Positions 8,901 through 16,670 of a DNA stretch of 64,000 bases are shown here, piece by piece. Under the pieces are notes generated by a model that saw nothing but the letters and a program-made list of their open reading frames with translations, did not search any database and was not told the DNA's origin. The position numbers were made by a program, and so were the translations under genes. Source of the DNA: Candidatus Rokuibacteriota bacterium (GTDB lineage: Bacteria > Methylomirabilota > Methylomirabilia > Rokubacteriales > CSP1-6); the NCBI GenBank assembly GCA_016184365.1, contig JACPCW010000085.1, positions 1 through 64,000 on the forward strand. The letters are read 5' to 3'. The stretch's first letter is position 1. Each line of letters begins with the position of its first letter.

Positions 8901-9586
8901 ACGAGCGCGATGCCGTTGTTGTAGAACTCGTCGGACTCGCGCGGTCCTTCGTCGGTCGCGACGAACAGAGGCCGCGACGGCTCGTGCCACGTCTTCGCGT
9001 CGGCAGCCGATGGCCCGAGCTCGCGGATCGCGATGACGCCGCGATTCGTGGACACGCGGGTGTCCGGCACGACGCAGCCACCCTGTTTCACCGCTTCGGT
9101 GGCGCCGTTGAAGACGCGGAGGAACGAGACGGGACCAGAGGCGCGTCCACCGGTCGAGGCGACGATGTCGTCCTTGGGGCGCAGGCGGGAGAATGCAAAA
9201 CCGGTTCCGCCGCCTGATTGATGGATGATTGCCGCCGCCTTCACTGAGTCGAAGATCTCGGGCATCGAGTCGCCGACGGGCAGCACGTAGCAGGCCGAGT
9301 ACTGCAGGCCATTGCCCTTGCCCGCGTTCATCAGCGTCGGCGAGTTCGGGACGAAGGAGCCCTCGATGATGACGTCGTAGAACGCCGTCGCCACTTCCCG
9401 CACGGCCGCCGGGCTGCGGCCGTACCGCGCCTCGCCTTCGGCAATCGACGTCGCGACCCTCCAGCACATCTCCTCGGGCGTTTCGATCACCTCGCCGCCC
9501 TGGCGGGTCAGGTACCGCTCACGGAGTACGCGGAGTGCCGCATCCGTCCACTTGCCGACTTTGGCTGGGCGTGTCTCGGACTGCAT
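5927..9586 (-). CDS. nrdJ: Adenosylcobalamin-dependent (class II) ribonucleotide reductase with intein
   Basis: NrdJ reduces ribonucleotides to deoxyribonucleotides with a B12 radical and needs no oxygen. The 1219-residue precursor starts at ATG 9586, preceded by AAGGAGG (9595-9601). The frame stays open upstream, but that extension is promoter DNA. After removal of a 457-residue intein (residues 171-627) the enzyme is 762 residues. Visible parts are the N-terminal ATP-cone-like region, the redox cysteine in YSACYVLPVGD, the radical-site motif NPCGEQPLLPNEACN, the loop GCSSGIEPIFA, a TSCPD-type domain, and a C-terminal zinc-ribbon-like CRECGQ...CKKCLSCGFNEC that carries the electron-relay cysteines. 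It is single-subunit, with no nrdAB nearby. The promoter carries an NrdR operator pair. Confidence 0.95.
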   Translation of the reverse strand: MQSETRPAKVGKWTDAALRVLRERYLTRQGGEVIETPEEMCWRVATSIAEGEARYGRSPAAVREVATAFYDVIIEGSFVPNSPTLMNAGKGNGLQYSACYVLPVGDSMPEIFDSVKAAAIIHQSGGGTGFAFSRLRPKDDIVASTGGRASGPVSFLRVFNGATEAVKQGGCVVPDTRVSTNRGVIAIRELGPSAADAKTWHEPSRPLFVATDEGPRESDEFYNNGIALVRRIRTAHGYSVCATLEHRLRVIDEQGNYVWKTLEDIKVGDWVALQKNTYLPTEDFRFPCFDAKPHPNATPIRIPDAPTAELGEFIGYFLGDGAVSVNARGTGRLILTVCRAEPDVAARLSSIAEQLFGLRPVKQAKDGDGSENYFFNSTTLVAWLKTIGVDKPSALEVRLPEIAFTAGPEVARGLVRGLFTADGTISKDGYPSLSSTSRGLLEGVQQLLLALGMPSTIGEVAKRTGAFGRNPLYRLRIITLDGLRAFAETIGFFSASKQSRLEAGLTKAWELNDIIPFQGALLAKLYGGPGRGSGPGRSSRGADRALYRALQHYLPGLSAPRHLSRSRLRRLADAHESVDHDATVQWFLGNSQFYDQVAKIEEGESLTLDLSVPANHTYIANGFVSHNTRRGANMGILKIDHPDILEFIDCKLDGGITNFNISVAATDRFMDALAKGEEYELINPRTNQAVGQLSAREVFERIVRAAWRTGDPGMVFIDRINASPANPTPAIGQVEATNPCGEQPLLPNEACNLGSLNVSKFARRGENGEWSIDWDEMERVVRLAVRFLDDVIEMNPYPLPEIDRMVKDNRRIGLGIMGWADLLFRIGVPYDSQEALDLAGQIMAFVKEKGHDQSAKLAEERGPFPNWSESIYGKVRPMRNSTVTTIAPTGTISMIAGCSSGIEPIFALAFQHRVKQPDGERVLTFVNDTFEEIARELGFYSDALKEEIARRGTVHGIPGVPESAQRVFKTAHEVSFQWHVRHQAAFQKYTDNGVSKTINLPNEASEEDVADAYRTAWDLGCLGITVFRDGCKGEQVLNIGVGKKDAAPAPAIGGTVIKPRPHSLTGSTYRMETPIGTAFITVNETIDGEPFEVFVQVGKGGSDTMAVAEALGRLISLTLRLPSPLSAGRRLEEVISQLSRIGGGGPIGFGPQKVLSLPDALARTLAEHIGQVKAPANGGSLPAVDKPKRVGDLCRECGQATFVYEEGCKKCLSCGFNEC
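7706..9076 (-). other. Intein with LAGLIDADG homing endonuclease inside NrdJ
   Basis: The extein motif VKQGG / TRRGANMGIL is split by 457 residues. The insert starts with Cys (CVVPDTRVS, the block A nucleophile). Block B is visible as ATLEHRLRVI. Two dodecapeptides, GEFIGYFLGDGA and RGLVRGLFTADG, mark a LAGLIDADG endonuclease domain. The C-terminal splicing block is NHTYIANGFVSHN, ending in His-Asn, with Thr as the +1 extein residue. All residues expected for canonical protein splicing are present, and both LAGLIDADG acidic residues are intact, so it is probably active for splicing and perhaps for homing. The insertion point is the strongly conserved GG-TRRGANM loop. Confidence 0.93.
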
Positions 9587-9687
9587 GAGGTATTCCTCCT
9601 TAGTGAGCGCGCTCCCGGCGCCCGACCGGGAAGTCGCAGTACCACCGAGAGAGTCGCCGCGGGCCCACCCACCCGCCCTCGGTCTGC

Positions 9688-9741
9688 ACTCTACATGTTG
9701 TGGCGGGCGGAATCTATCACGCATGATGTAGCGTCCGTCAA
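9688..9741 (-). promoter_or_regulatory. nrdJ promoter with paired NrdR boxes
   Basis: On the minus strand TTGACG (9741-9736) and GATAGA (9718-9713) are spaced 17 bases, with an A/T tract upstream of the -35. Two 16-bp palindromes match the NrdR consensus (acaCwAtATaTwGtgt): 9688-9703 at about 12 of 16 positions and 9719-9734 at about 11 of 16. Their centres are exactly 31 bases apart, the three-helical-turn spacing required by the NrdR repressor. One box fills the spacer between -35 and -10. Repression of nrdJ by NrdR when dATP is high follows from the known family. Confidence 0.75.
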
Positions 9742-9980
9742 GAAAAAAGCTGTCCACAGCCATCCACCTCGCATCCCACGGATCGTCCACCGCCGGCGCG
9801 TGCGCGAACCACCGCGCCACGACGACGGTTTTCGCCGGTCGCGGGCGATCCATCCACAGCCGGCTGTGCATCGAATGGCAGGGCGCGGGCCACGCGCCGG
9901 ACCGGCCGGAGCGTCGTGATATCTTCGGAGCGCTGCCACCTCTTGAGCGCCTGCGGTTCGGGGCGAAGGAGAACTCACGC
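9742..9980. other. Remainder of the nrdJ-tolC divergent intergenic region
   Basis: No coding sequence is evident here. Two sequences resemble DnaA boxes at 7 of 9 positions: CTGTCCACA at 9750-9758 and CCATCCACA at 9850-9858. These are weak matches and may be chance. The promoter of the plus-strand tolC-macAB operon should lie here, but I see no convincing -35/-10 pair. AAGGAG lies just upstream of the tolC start at 9981. Confidence 0.4.
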
Positions 9981-11309
9981 ATGAGATCGGGCATCGCGAC
10001 GGCGGCGTTCGTCTGGGTGACGACGTCTTCCGCGCTCGTGCAGGCGCAGGCTCCACCGCCGCCACCGCCGCCACCGGTCCAGGACATCGCCGCCGGACGG
10101 CAGATCACCGTCGACGAAGCGCTCGCGGTCGCCCTCGACGGCCAGCCGAACATCGTCGCCCGCATCGCGGACTACGACGCGGCCCGGCTGCGTGTCGACC
10201 AGGCGCTCTCGCCGCTCCTCCCGCAGCTCACCGGCACCTGGACCGCCGCGCGCGCGCAGAACGTGTCGACCACCGAGGCGTCGCTGACGACGCGCGAGCG
10301 CACGATCACCGCATGGAGTACGTCCACCATCGCGCGCGTCTCCCTGTCGCAGGTGCTCTTCGACTTCGGCAAGACGTTCGCCAGCGTGAACGCGGCGCGG
10401 GCCCTCGCCGACGTGTCGCTCGAAGAGCTCGAGCTCCAGCGCCAGCTCATCGCGCTCGCGGTGAAGGAGTCGTACACCAACATCCTCTTCGGACAGCGCG
10501 TGATCCGGGTGAACCAGCAGGCGCAGGAGCGCGCCGAGCTGAACCTCCGGTCCGCGCGCGGCTTCTTCGACGTCGGCACGCGGCCGAAGTCGGACGTGAC
10601 GCGCGCCGAAGTCGACGTCGCCAACGCGCGCGTCGACGTGATCCGGGCCCGGAACTTCGAGCGCAGCGCGCGCGTCGCCCTGAACGTCGCGATGGGCATC
10701 GCCGCCGACACGCCGACGCAGGTCGTCGACAACCTCGCGTACCAGCCGCTGGCGCTCGACCGCGCCCGGCTGCAGACCGACGCGCTCCGCCATCGGCCGG
10801 AGCTGCGGCAGGCCAAGCTCCGCGCCGACAGCGCCGAGGCGCTCGCGAAGCGCGCGTTCCTCGACTTCCTCCCGGACATCACGGGCACCGGCTTCTACGG
10901 CGCGAGCCGCGCGGACATGAACGAGATCTGGGAGCTCGGCCTGAACCTCAACTGGCCGCTGTTCGACGGCGGCAACCGGATCGCGCGGTACCGCGAGGCG
11001 CGCGCCAACTTCGACGCCGCCCGAGCGCGCGTCAAGGCGCAGGAGCTCGACATCTCGCGCGAGGTCGACCAGGCGATCATCGCCGTCGAGGAAGCCCAGG
11101 AGCGGATCCAGGCGGCCCAGAAGGCCGTCGAGTCCGCGCAGGAGAACTTCCGGCTCGCGCAGGGCCGGTTCGACGCGGGGGTCGGCACCATCCTGGAACT
11201 GACGGACGCCCAGCTCGAGCTCACGCGCGCCCAGAACCTCGAGGCCCAGGCCCTCGCCGACAATCGGATCGCGCTCGCGCGTCTCGAACGGTTCGTCGGC
11301 CGACGCTGA
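9981..11309 (+). CDS. TolC-family outer membrane efflux protein
   Basis: This 442-residue protein has a signal peptide (residues 1 to about 23, ending ALVQAQA), then a Pro-rich linker with eight consecutive prolines. Two repeated coiled-coil/beta halves of the outer membrane efflux family follow, about residues 45-240 and 245-440. The second half contains the typical LNLNWPLFDGGNRIARYREA strand-turn and the GAGTILELTDAQ-like segment (GVGTILELTDAQLELTRAQ). The start ATG is preceded by AAGGAG. It is the first gene of an operon with a MacA-type adaptor and MacB-type ABC genes and should form the outer membrane channel of that tripartite pump. The substrate cannot be told from sequence. Confidence 0.9.
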   Translation: MRSGIATAAFVWVTTSSALVQAQAPPPPPPPPVQDIAAGRQITVDEALAVALDGQPNIVARIADYDAARLRVDQALSPLLPQLTGTWTAARAQNVSTTEASLTTRERTITAWSTSTIARVSLSQVLFDFGKTFASVNAARALADVSLEELELQRQLIALAVKESYTNILFGQRVIRVNQQAQERAELNLRSARGFFDVGTRPKSDVTRAEVDVANARVDVIRARNFERSARVALNVAMGIAADTPTQVVDNLAYQPLALDRARLQTDALRHRPELRQAKLRADSAEALAKRAFLDFLPDITGTGFYGASRADMNEIWELGLNLNWPLFDGGNRIARYREARANFDAARARVKAQELDISREVDQAIIAVEEAQERIQAAQKAVESAQENFRLAQGRFDAGVGTILELTDAQLELTRAQNLEAQALADNRIALARLERFVGRR

Positions 11310-11361
11310 CCCCGGCCCGCGCCGGGACTTAGAATAAGGGTGGGGTTTCCCACCGTCTAAC
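11306..11361 (+). promoter_or_regulatory. Possible internal promoter and hairpin ahead of macA
   Basis: CTGACC (11306-11311) and TAGAAT (11330-11335) are spaced 18 bases and start at the tolC stop codon. A GC hairpin (CCCGGC/GCCGGG) lies in the spacer. A second hairpin, GGTGGG-GTTT-CCCACC, lies between this and the macA ATG and could form in the leader of a macA transcript. The promoter match is modest, so this is a candidate only. Confidence 0.35.
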
Positions 11362-11364
11362 GCC

Positions 11365-13062
11365 ATGAAGCTCATGAAACGTCTCCTGTCCGTCCTCCTC
11401 GTCGCCCTCGCCGTCGGCGCCGGCGTCTGGGGCTACCTGGCCACCCAGAGCCGCGGCAACGCGCCGAAATACCGGCTGGGCCGGGTCGAGCGGGGCCCGC
11501 TGACCGCCGCCGTCTCGGCGAGCGGCAACCTCGCCGCCGTGACCACCGTCCAGGTCGGCAGCCAGATCTCGGGACAGATCAAGGAGCTGCGGGCGGACTT
11601 CAACTCCGCGGTCAAGCGCGGTCAGGTGATCGCGCGCATCGATCCGGAGATCTTCGTCGCCAAGGTCAACCAGGCGCGGGCCGAGGTCGAGTCGGCGCGC
11701 GCGTCGGTCCTCAACCAGCAGGCGCAGGTCGAGCGGGCGAAGGCCGACGTCGAGAACGCCCGGTCGACCGCCGTGGAGGCGCGCGCCCAGACGGCGAAGG
11801 CGCAGGTCGCGGTGCTCGACGTGCGGCGCGACCTCGAGCGCAAGGGGCAGCTCTTCCGGCGCGATCTCATCGCGAAGAGCGAGCTCGACAGCGCGCAGGC
11901 CGCGTACGACTCCGCGCAGGCCCAGCACGATTCGACGAAGGCGAAAGAGCAGTCGCTCGCCGCCGCCATCGGCTCCGCCCAGGCGCAGCTGCGCGTGGCG
12001 GAGGCCCAACTCCAGGCGGCGCGCGCGCAGGTGCAGCAGCGGCAGGCCGCGCTCCAGCAGTCGCAGGTCGATCTCGACCACACGACGATCCGGGCGCCCG
12101 TGGACGGCGTGGTCGTCTCGCGCCAGGTCGACGTCGGCCAGACCGTCGCCGCGAGCCTCCAGGCGCCGACGCTCTTCACGATCGCCCAGGACCTCACCAA
12201 GATGCAGGTGGACACGAGCGTCGATGAAGCCGACATCGGCCGCATCAAGCTGAACGACGCGGCCACGTTCACGGTCGACGCGTTTCCCGGAACTACGTTC
12301 CGCGGCACGGTCACCCAGATCCGCAAGGCCGCGCAGATCGTCCAGAACGTCGTCACCTATACGGTCGTCGTCGGAGTCGAGAATCCGGGCGGCCGGCTGC
12401 TGCCCGGCATGACGGCGAACGTGAAGCTCATCGTCGCGGAGAAGCCGAGCGTCGTGAAGGTCCCGAACGCGGCGCTCCGCTTCCGGCCGAGCGGCCAGGA
12501 CGGCGGCCCCGCCGGTCAGCCGGCGGCCCGGGGCACCGGCGAAGGCCGCGGCGCCGGCGGCGGCGAAGCGCGCGGCGGCGGCGAAAGCGGCGGCCCGCGC
12601 CCCACGCCCGAACAGATCCGCGAACGGCTCGTGCAAGGTCTGAACCTCACGGCCGAGCAGCAGCGAAAACTCGATCCGATTCTGGAGGACAGCCGGCAGC
12701 AGATCATGGCGTTGCGCGGCGGTGACCTGTCCGAGGCGGATCGCCGCTCGCGCGGGACTCGGATCCGCGAGGCGAGCCGCGCCCGTATCCGCGAATTCCT
12801 CACGCCGGAGCAGCAGGCCAAGTACGACCAGATGACCGGCAGCGCGGATGCCGCGCGCAGCGGCGTCCCCGGGCGCGTGTTCGTGCTCGGTCCGGACGGC
12901 AAGCCGGCGCCCGTCCAGATCACGCTGGGGATCACCGACGGCGCCGTGACCGAGGTCCTTCGCGGCGACCTGAAGGAAGGCCAGGAAGTGGTCGTCGGCG
13001 CGAGCGGCCCGGCCGGCCGGCCGGCCGGCGGAGGCGGGAGCGCACCGCGCCTGAGGCTCTAG
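11365..13062 (+). CDS. macA: MacA-type periplasmic adaptor with inserted LTxxQ (Spy-like) segment
   Basis: This 565-residue protein of the HlyD/RND adaptor family starts with a membrane anchor (residues 7-26). The barrel-sandwich halves surround a very long helical hairpin (about residues 95-240), followed by the lipoyl signature [21 protein letters not shown]. The beta-barrel domain follows (about 270-370). It carries an unusual insertion before the last strand region. A Gly/Ala/Arg-rich linker (about 375-415) leads into about 75 residues with [20 protein letters not shown] and [13 protein letters not shown], which resemble the LTxxQ repeats of Spy/CpxP chaperone-like proteins. It lies between tolC and the macB genes, so it bridges the ABC transporter and TolC. 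The gene ends two bases before the next start. Confidence 0.88.
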   Translation: MKLMKRLLSVLLVALAVGAGVWGYLATQSRGNAPKYRLGRVERGPLTAAVSASGNLAAVTTVQVGSQISGQIKELRADFNSAVKRGQVIARIDPEIFVAKVNQARAEVESARASVLNQQAQVERAKADVENARSTAVEARAQTAKAQVAVLDVRRDLERKGQLFRRDLIAKSELDSAQAAYDSAQAQHDSTKAKEQSLAAAIGSAQAQLRVAEAQLQAARAQVQQRQAALQQSQVDLDHTTIRAPVDGVVVSRQVDVGQTVAASLQAPTLFTIAQDLTKMQVDTSVDEADIGRIKLNDAATFTVDAFPGTTFRGTVTQIRKAAQIVQNVVTYTVVVGVENPGGRLLPGMTANVKLIVAEKPSVVKVPNAALRFRPSGQDGGPAGQPAARGTGEGRGAGGGEARGGGESGGPRPTPEQIRERLVQGLNLTAEQQRKLDPILEDSRQQIMALRGGDLSEADRRSRGTRIREASRARIREFLTPEQQAKYDQMTGSADAARSGVPGRVFVLGPDGKPAPVQITLGITDGAVTEVLRGDLKEGQEVVVGASGPAGRPAGGGGSAPRLRL

Positions 13063-13064
13063 CC

Positions 13065-13799
13065 GTGTCGCTGATCGTCACCCGCGACCTGGTGAAGGAT
13101 TACCGGCTCGGTCCCCACACCGTCCACGCGCTGCGCGGGGTGTCCAGCACGATCGAGCGCGGCGACTTCGTCGCCGTCATGGGCCCGTCGGGATCCGGCA
13201 AGTCGACGTTCATGAACATCCTCGGCTGCCTCGACACCCCGACATCCGGCGAGTACGTGCTCGACGGCGAGAACGTCGCGACGCTCTCGCGGGACCAGCT
13301 CGCGCGCATCCGGAACTCGAAGATCGGGTTCGTCTTCCAGCAGTTCAACCTGCTCCCGCGCACGTCGGCGCTCGACAACGTCGAGCTCCCCCTGCTCTAC
13401 GCGGGCGCCGCAGCGCGCGACCGCCGCACGCGCGCGCACGACTGCCTGAACGCCGTCGGCCTGGCCGATCGCGCGGATCATCATCCGAGCCAGCTGTCCG
13501 GCGGCCAGCAGCAGCGGGTCGCCATCGCGCGGTCGCTGGTCAACGACCCGGCCGTGATCCTCGCCGACGAGCCGACCGGGAACCTCGACTCGCGGACGAG
13601 CTACGAGATCCTGGCGCTCATGCAGCGGCTGAACCGCGACGGGCTCACGATCGTGGTCGTGACGCACGAGCGCGACATCGCGCTGTGCGCGGGCCGGACG
13701 ATCACGTTCCGCGACGGGCGCGTGCAGACCGACGAGCGCAACCGGTCGCCGGTCGACGCCGCGGCCGTGCTCCCGACGCTCGAGGAAGTGCCGGCATGA
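13065..13799 (+). CDS. MacB-type ABC transporter ATPase subunit
   Basis: A 244-residue ATPase of the LolD/MacB group, with GTG start at 13065 two bases after macA. It has Walker [10 protein letters not shown] (residues about 42-50), the Q-loop [11 protein letters not shown], signature [15 protein letters not shown], Walker [13 protein letters not shown] and the switch histidine in VVVTHERD. The length matches the stand-alone ATPase type, in which the permease is a separate gene. It overlaps the permease gene by ATGA. It powers the TolC-dependent export complex by mechanotransmission rather than by classic alternating access, as known for MacB. Confidence 0.93.
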   Translation: MSLIVTRDLVKDYRLGPHTVHALRGVSSTIERGDFVAVMGPSGSGKSTFMNILGCLDTPTSGEYVLDGENVATLSRDQLARIRNSKIGFVFQQFNLLPRTSALDNVELPLLYAGAAARDRRTRAHDCLNAVGLADRADHHPSQLSGGQQQRVAIARSLVNDPAVILADEPTGNLDSRTSYEILALMQRLNRDGLTIVVVTHERDIALCAGRTITFRDGRVQTDERNRSPVDAAAVLPTLEEVPA

Positions 13800-15028
13800 A
13801 CCTCCTCCAGACGATGCGCATCGCGCTCGGCGCGCTCCGCGTCAACAAGCTGCGCAGCGCGCTCACCATGCTCGGCATCATCATCGGCGTCGGCGCCGTC
13901 ATCGCGATGGTCTCCGTCGGCTCGGGCGCGCAGGCGCGCGTGGCGGAGCAGATCCAGAGCCTCGGCTCGAACCTCATCATCATCCTGTCCGGCAGCGTGA
14001 CCTCCGGCGGCCTCCGCATGGGCCACGGCAGCCAGCTGACGATCACCGAGGACGACGCGTACGCGGTCCAGCGCGAGATCGGCATCGTCCAGGTCGCGGC
14101 GCCGTCAACGCGGGGCACCGCCCAGGTCGTCTACGGCAACCTCAACTGGTCCACCGTGATCCAGGGCGTGACGCCGGAGTACTTCGAGGCGCGTGACTGG
14201 GCGATCGACGCGGGCCGCGCGTTCACGAGCGAAGAGAACGACGGTGCGATGAAGGTCGCCGTCGTCGGTCAGACGACCGCGATGAACCTCTTCGGCGACA
14301 CCGATCCGCTCGGTCAGATCATCCGCGTGAAGAAGGTGCCGTTCACCGTCGTCGGGATGCTGGCGCGCAAGGGTCAGAGCAGCTGGGGCCAGGACCAGGA
14401 CGACATCATCATGATGCCGATCTCGACGGCGAAGAAGAAGGTGATCGGGCGCCCCAACGCAAACCCGCGCGCCGTGAACGCGATCTCCGTGAAGGTCCGT
14501 GCCGGCGAGGACATGTCGGACGCCGAAGAGCAGATTCGCGGACTGCTCCGCCAGCGCCACAGGCTCCAGGCCTACCAGGACGACGACTTCTGGCTCCGCA
14601 ACCTCTCGGAGGTGCTCCAGACGCAGGAGGAGTCGTCGAAGGTGATGACGTACCTGCTCGCCGCCATCGCGTCGATCTCGCTGCTGATCGGCGGCATCGG
14701 CATCATGAACATCATGCTCGTGTCGGTCACGGAGCGGACGCGCGAGATCGGACTGCGCATGGCGGTCGGCGCGCGCGGCCGCGACATCCTCACGCAGTTC
14801 CTCGTCGAGGCCGTGACGCTGTCGCTGATCGGCGGCGCCATCGGCATCGGGCTCGGGCTCGGCGGGTCGGAAGCGCTCAGCTACTACTTCGGCTGGCGCA
14901 CGCTCGTGTCACCGGAAGCGATCGCGATGGCGTTCGGCTTCGCGGCGACGATCGGAGTGTTCTTCGGCTTCTATCCGGCGCGCAAGGCCGCGCGCCTCGA
15001 TCCGATCGAAGCGCTGCGGTACGAGTAG
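13796..15028 (+). CDS. MacB-type ABC transporter permease (MacB core + FtsX)
   Basis: The start is the ATG at 13796, which overlaps the ATPase stop (ATGA); the 410-residue product keeps the typical N-terminus [20 protein letters not shown]. The first membrane helix is [21 protein letters not shown] periplasmic MacB core domain spans about residues 50-260. The C-terminal FtsX domain has three membrane helices, including [19 protein letters not shown] and the conserved [18 protein letters not shown]. The length is normal for split MacB permeases. It completes the four-gene export operon. Natural substrates of such pumps include macrolides, lipopeptides and toxins; none can be inferred here. Confidence 0.92.
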   Translation: MNLLQTMRIALGALRVNKLRSALTMLGIIIGVGAVIAMVSVGSGAQARVAEQIQSLGSNLIIILSGSVTSGGLRMGHGSQLTITEDDAYAVQREIGIVQVAAPSTRGTAQVVYGNLNWSTVIQGVTPEYFEARDWAIDAGRAFTSEENDGAMKVAVVGQTTAMNLFGDTDPLGQIIRVKKVPFTVVGMLARKGQSSWGQDQDDIIMMPISTAKKKVIGRPNANPRAVNAISVKVRAGEDMSDAEEQIRGLLRQRHRLQAYQDDDFWLRNLSEVLQTQEESSKVMTYLLAAIASISLLIGGIGIMNIMLVSVTERTREIGLRMAVGARGRDILTQFLVEAVTLSLIGGAIGIGLGLGGSEALSYYFGWRTLVSPEAIAMAFGFAATIGVFFGFYPARKAARLDPIEALRYE

Positions 15029-15039
15029 CGACCATTGAG

Positions 15040-15106
15040 CTGGGGGCCCCGAAATGGCCCCCAGACCCCCAGCGCTCGGAGCGCCCCGGGTTCCCCGGGG
15101 CGCTCC
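15040..15106 (+). repeat. Two-hairpin intergenic repeat, family 1, copy A
   Basis: This 67-bp element follows the macB permease stop. Hairpin 1 is CTGGGGGCC / GGCCCCCAG with loop CCGAAAT. Hairpin 2 has 13-bp arms, GGAGCGCCCCGGG (15078-15090) and CCCGGGGCGCTCC (15094-15106), with loop TTC. Near-identical copies lie at 23521-23587 (minus) and 50506-50573. No T-run follows, so it is not a classic terminator. It sits between convergent genes here. Confidence 0.85.
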
Positions 15107-15115
15107 GCGATCCAG

Positions 15116-16054
15116 TCAGTTTCCGCTCGGCCGGTCCTGTTCCTTCTGCTGCAGCCCCGCCTCCGGCACGAGCGCCGGACTGGCCGCGGGCTCGCTGACG
15201 ACCGCCATGGTCGTCCCGTCCTGGTAAATCACGACGCGCGTCCCGGGCCGCACGGTCGTGACCGACACCGGCCGGCGATCGACGTAGACGACCGTCTCCG
15301 GCGTCGTGCGGTACGCGCGGCCGTCGTTCAGCACGATGACACCGGGCTGATCGACGCGCACGACCGTGCCGCGCGCGACCTCGTTCATCGGCACCCACTC
15401 GCCGCGCGAGCCGCTGAACGGACGCACGGACCGGATCACCACGTGCGTGCCCGGCTTGAGCGTCGACAGCAGGACCGGGTCGACGCCATTCCGCAGCACC
15501 TGGGTGTCGTCGGTGAGCCGGACCTTCCGCCCGTCGTCGAAGATGATCGAGCGGCCGACGTCGTCAGCGCGTACGACGTAGCCGCTCGTCTCGAACGCCG
15601 GGCCGACCGCCACCGTCGACGGCGGCGTCACCACGGTCGTCCCCGGCGACATCACCACCGTGCCCGGCGGCGTCACGACGGCGCCCACCGGCGGCGGGGG
15701 CGGCGGCACGACGGCGATCGTCGGGCCCGACGGCGGCATCGTCGTGACGTGCCCCATCGCCGCGCGCGAGCCGGCGTCCGAGAGCAGGACGTAACGGCCG
15801 TCACGCAGCGCCACCGGCTGCGCGGAATACAGCGCCACGGTCGTACCCTGGTTCAGCGAGCTCAGAAGCATGCGCTGGTTGTTGCTGATGATGACCGTGT
15901 CCGCCGTCGTCTGGAACATCCGGCCGTCCTGGAACACGACCACGCCCGCCGACGGGTCGATCCGCAGCACGCTGCCGGTGTAGACCTGCTGAGCCGCCAC
16001 GCCCGTCACGACGACGAGGACGAGGGCGACGGCCATCGTCGCGATCCTCCGCAT
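15116..16054 (-). CDS. Secreted protein with three repeated beta domains (function unknown)
   Basis: The best start is ATG 16054, preceded by a GGGGG ribosome site and giving 312 residues; the open frame upstream is not coding. Residues 1-22 are a signal peptide ending GVAAQQ. Three diverged repeats of about 70 residues follow, each with a core like GSVLRIDPSAGVVVFQDGR, GYVVRADDVGRSIIFDDGR and GTVVRVDQPGVIVLNDGR, ending in a P-G-T-x-V-V strand. A Pro/Val/Thr-rich linker (about 110-150) separates repeats 1 and 2. The pattern suggests small secreted beta-barrels in a row. No enzyme motif is visible and I do not recognise the family. Confidence 0.75.
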   Translation of the reverse strand: MRRIATMAVALVLVVVTGVAAQQVYTGSVLRIDPSAGVVVFQDGRMFQTTADTVIISNNQRMLLSSLNQGTTVALYSAQPVALRDGRYVLLSDAGSRAAMGHVTTMPPSGPTIAVVPPPPPPVGAVVTPPGTVVMSPGTTVVTPPSTVAVGPAFETSGYVVRADDVGRSIIFDDGRKVRLTDDTQVLRNGVDPVLLSTLKPGTHVVIRSVRPFSGSRGEWVPMNEVARGTVVRVDQPGVIVLNDGRAYRTTPETVVYVDRRPVSVTTVRPGTRVVIYQDGTTMAVVSEPAASPALVPEAGLQQKEQDRPSGN

Positions 16055-16164
16055 GATGTGCCCCCTTCTTGTAAACCTGTCGCTCGCGGCCCGTCGGGTC
16101 CAGACCGATGCATGACGCCAGGTGCAATGCCACGGCCAGCAGTGGCGTCTGTTATCGTCGGCCC

Positions 16165-16659
16165 ATGGCCCGGGCACGGAAACCCGCGAAGCGCGTACCG
16201 TCGAGCGCGCCGCGCCGGAAGGCGCCCCGCCGCACGACGGAAGCGCCGTCGGTGCTTCCCATGTACGAGATGGCGCTGCTCGAGCTCGCGCAGCGGTTGT
16301 CGGCCATCGCGGCCGAAGACGAGCCGCCCGGGACGTCGTTGCGGGGCGCGCTCGAGAGGGTCGTTGCGAGCTACGCCCGCGGGGGCGCGCTCGCGAAGCT
16401 CGTCGCCGACGCGTGGCGTGCCGCCACGACGGACAAGCGTGCGGCGCTGTCGCTCGCGTGGGCGCGCGAGCAGCTGCGGCTGGCCGTCGCCGACGTGCTC
16501 GCGCGCGAAGCGAAGGGCGGCCGTCTGCGCGCCGACCTGCCGCTCGACGCCGTCGCGTGGGTCGTCCTCGCGGGCGCCGAAGCGGTCATGCACGAGCTGC
16601 CGGAACGCGCGGTCGATCGCATCGACACGCTGCTCGCGCTCGTCGAGCCGCCGCGCTAG
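16165..16659 (+). CDS. Helical protein resembling a TetR C-terminal domain, function unknown
   Basis: The start is placed at ATG 16165 (164 residues) because the N-terminal stretch rich in Arg, Lys, Pro and Ala looks like a natural basic tail. The rest is alpha-helical. Its last 60 residues (AVADVLAREAKGGRLRADL ... AVAWVVLAGAEAVMHEL) resemble the ligand-binding half of TetR-family regulators. The usual N-terminal DNA-binding helix-turn-helix is not visible, so it is not called a regulator. It ends 11 bases before the next gene and is probably cotranscribed with it. Confidence 0.6.
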   Translation: MARARKPAKRVPSSAPRRKAPRRTTEAPSVLPMYEMALLELAQRLSAIAAEDEPPGTSLRGALERVVASYARGGALAKLVADAWRAATTDKRAALSLAWAREQLRLAVADVLAREAKGGRLRADLPLDAVAWVVLAGAEAVMHELPERAVDRIDTLLALVEPPR

Positions 16660-16670
16660 AGTTGGTCGCG

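Noticed and set aside
9587-10165. Upstream extension of the nrdJ reading frame by about 190 codons
   Set aside because: It covers the promoter, the NrdR boxes and the start of tolC on the other strand. The ATG at 9586 has AAGGAGG at ideal spacing and the natural N-terminus.
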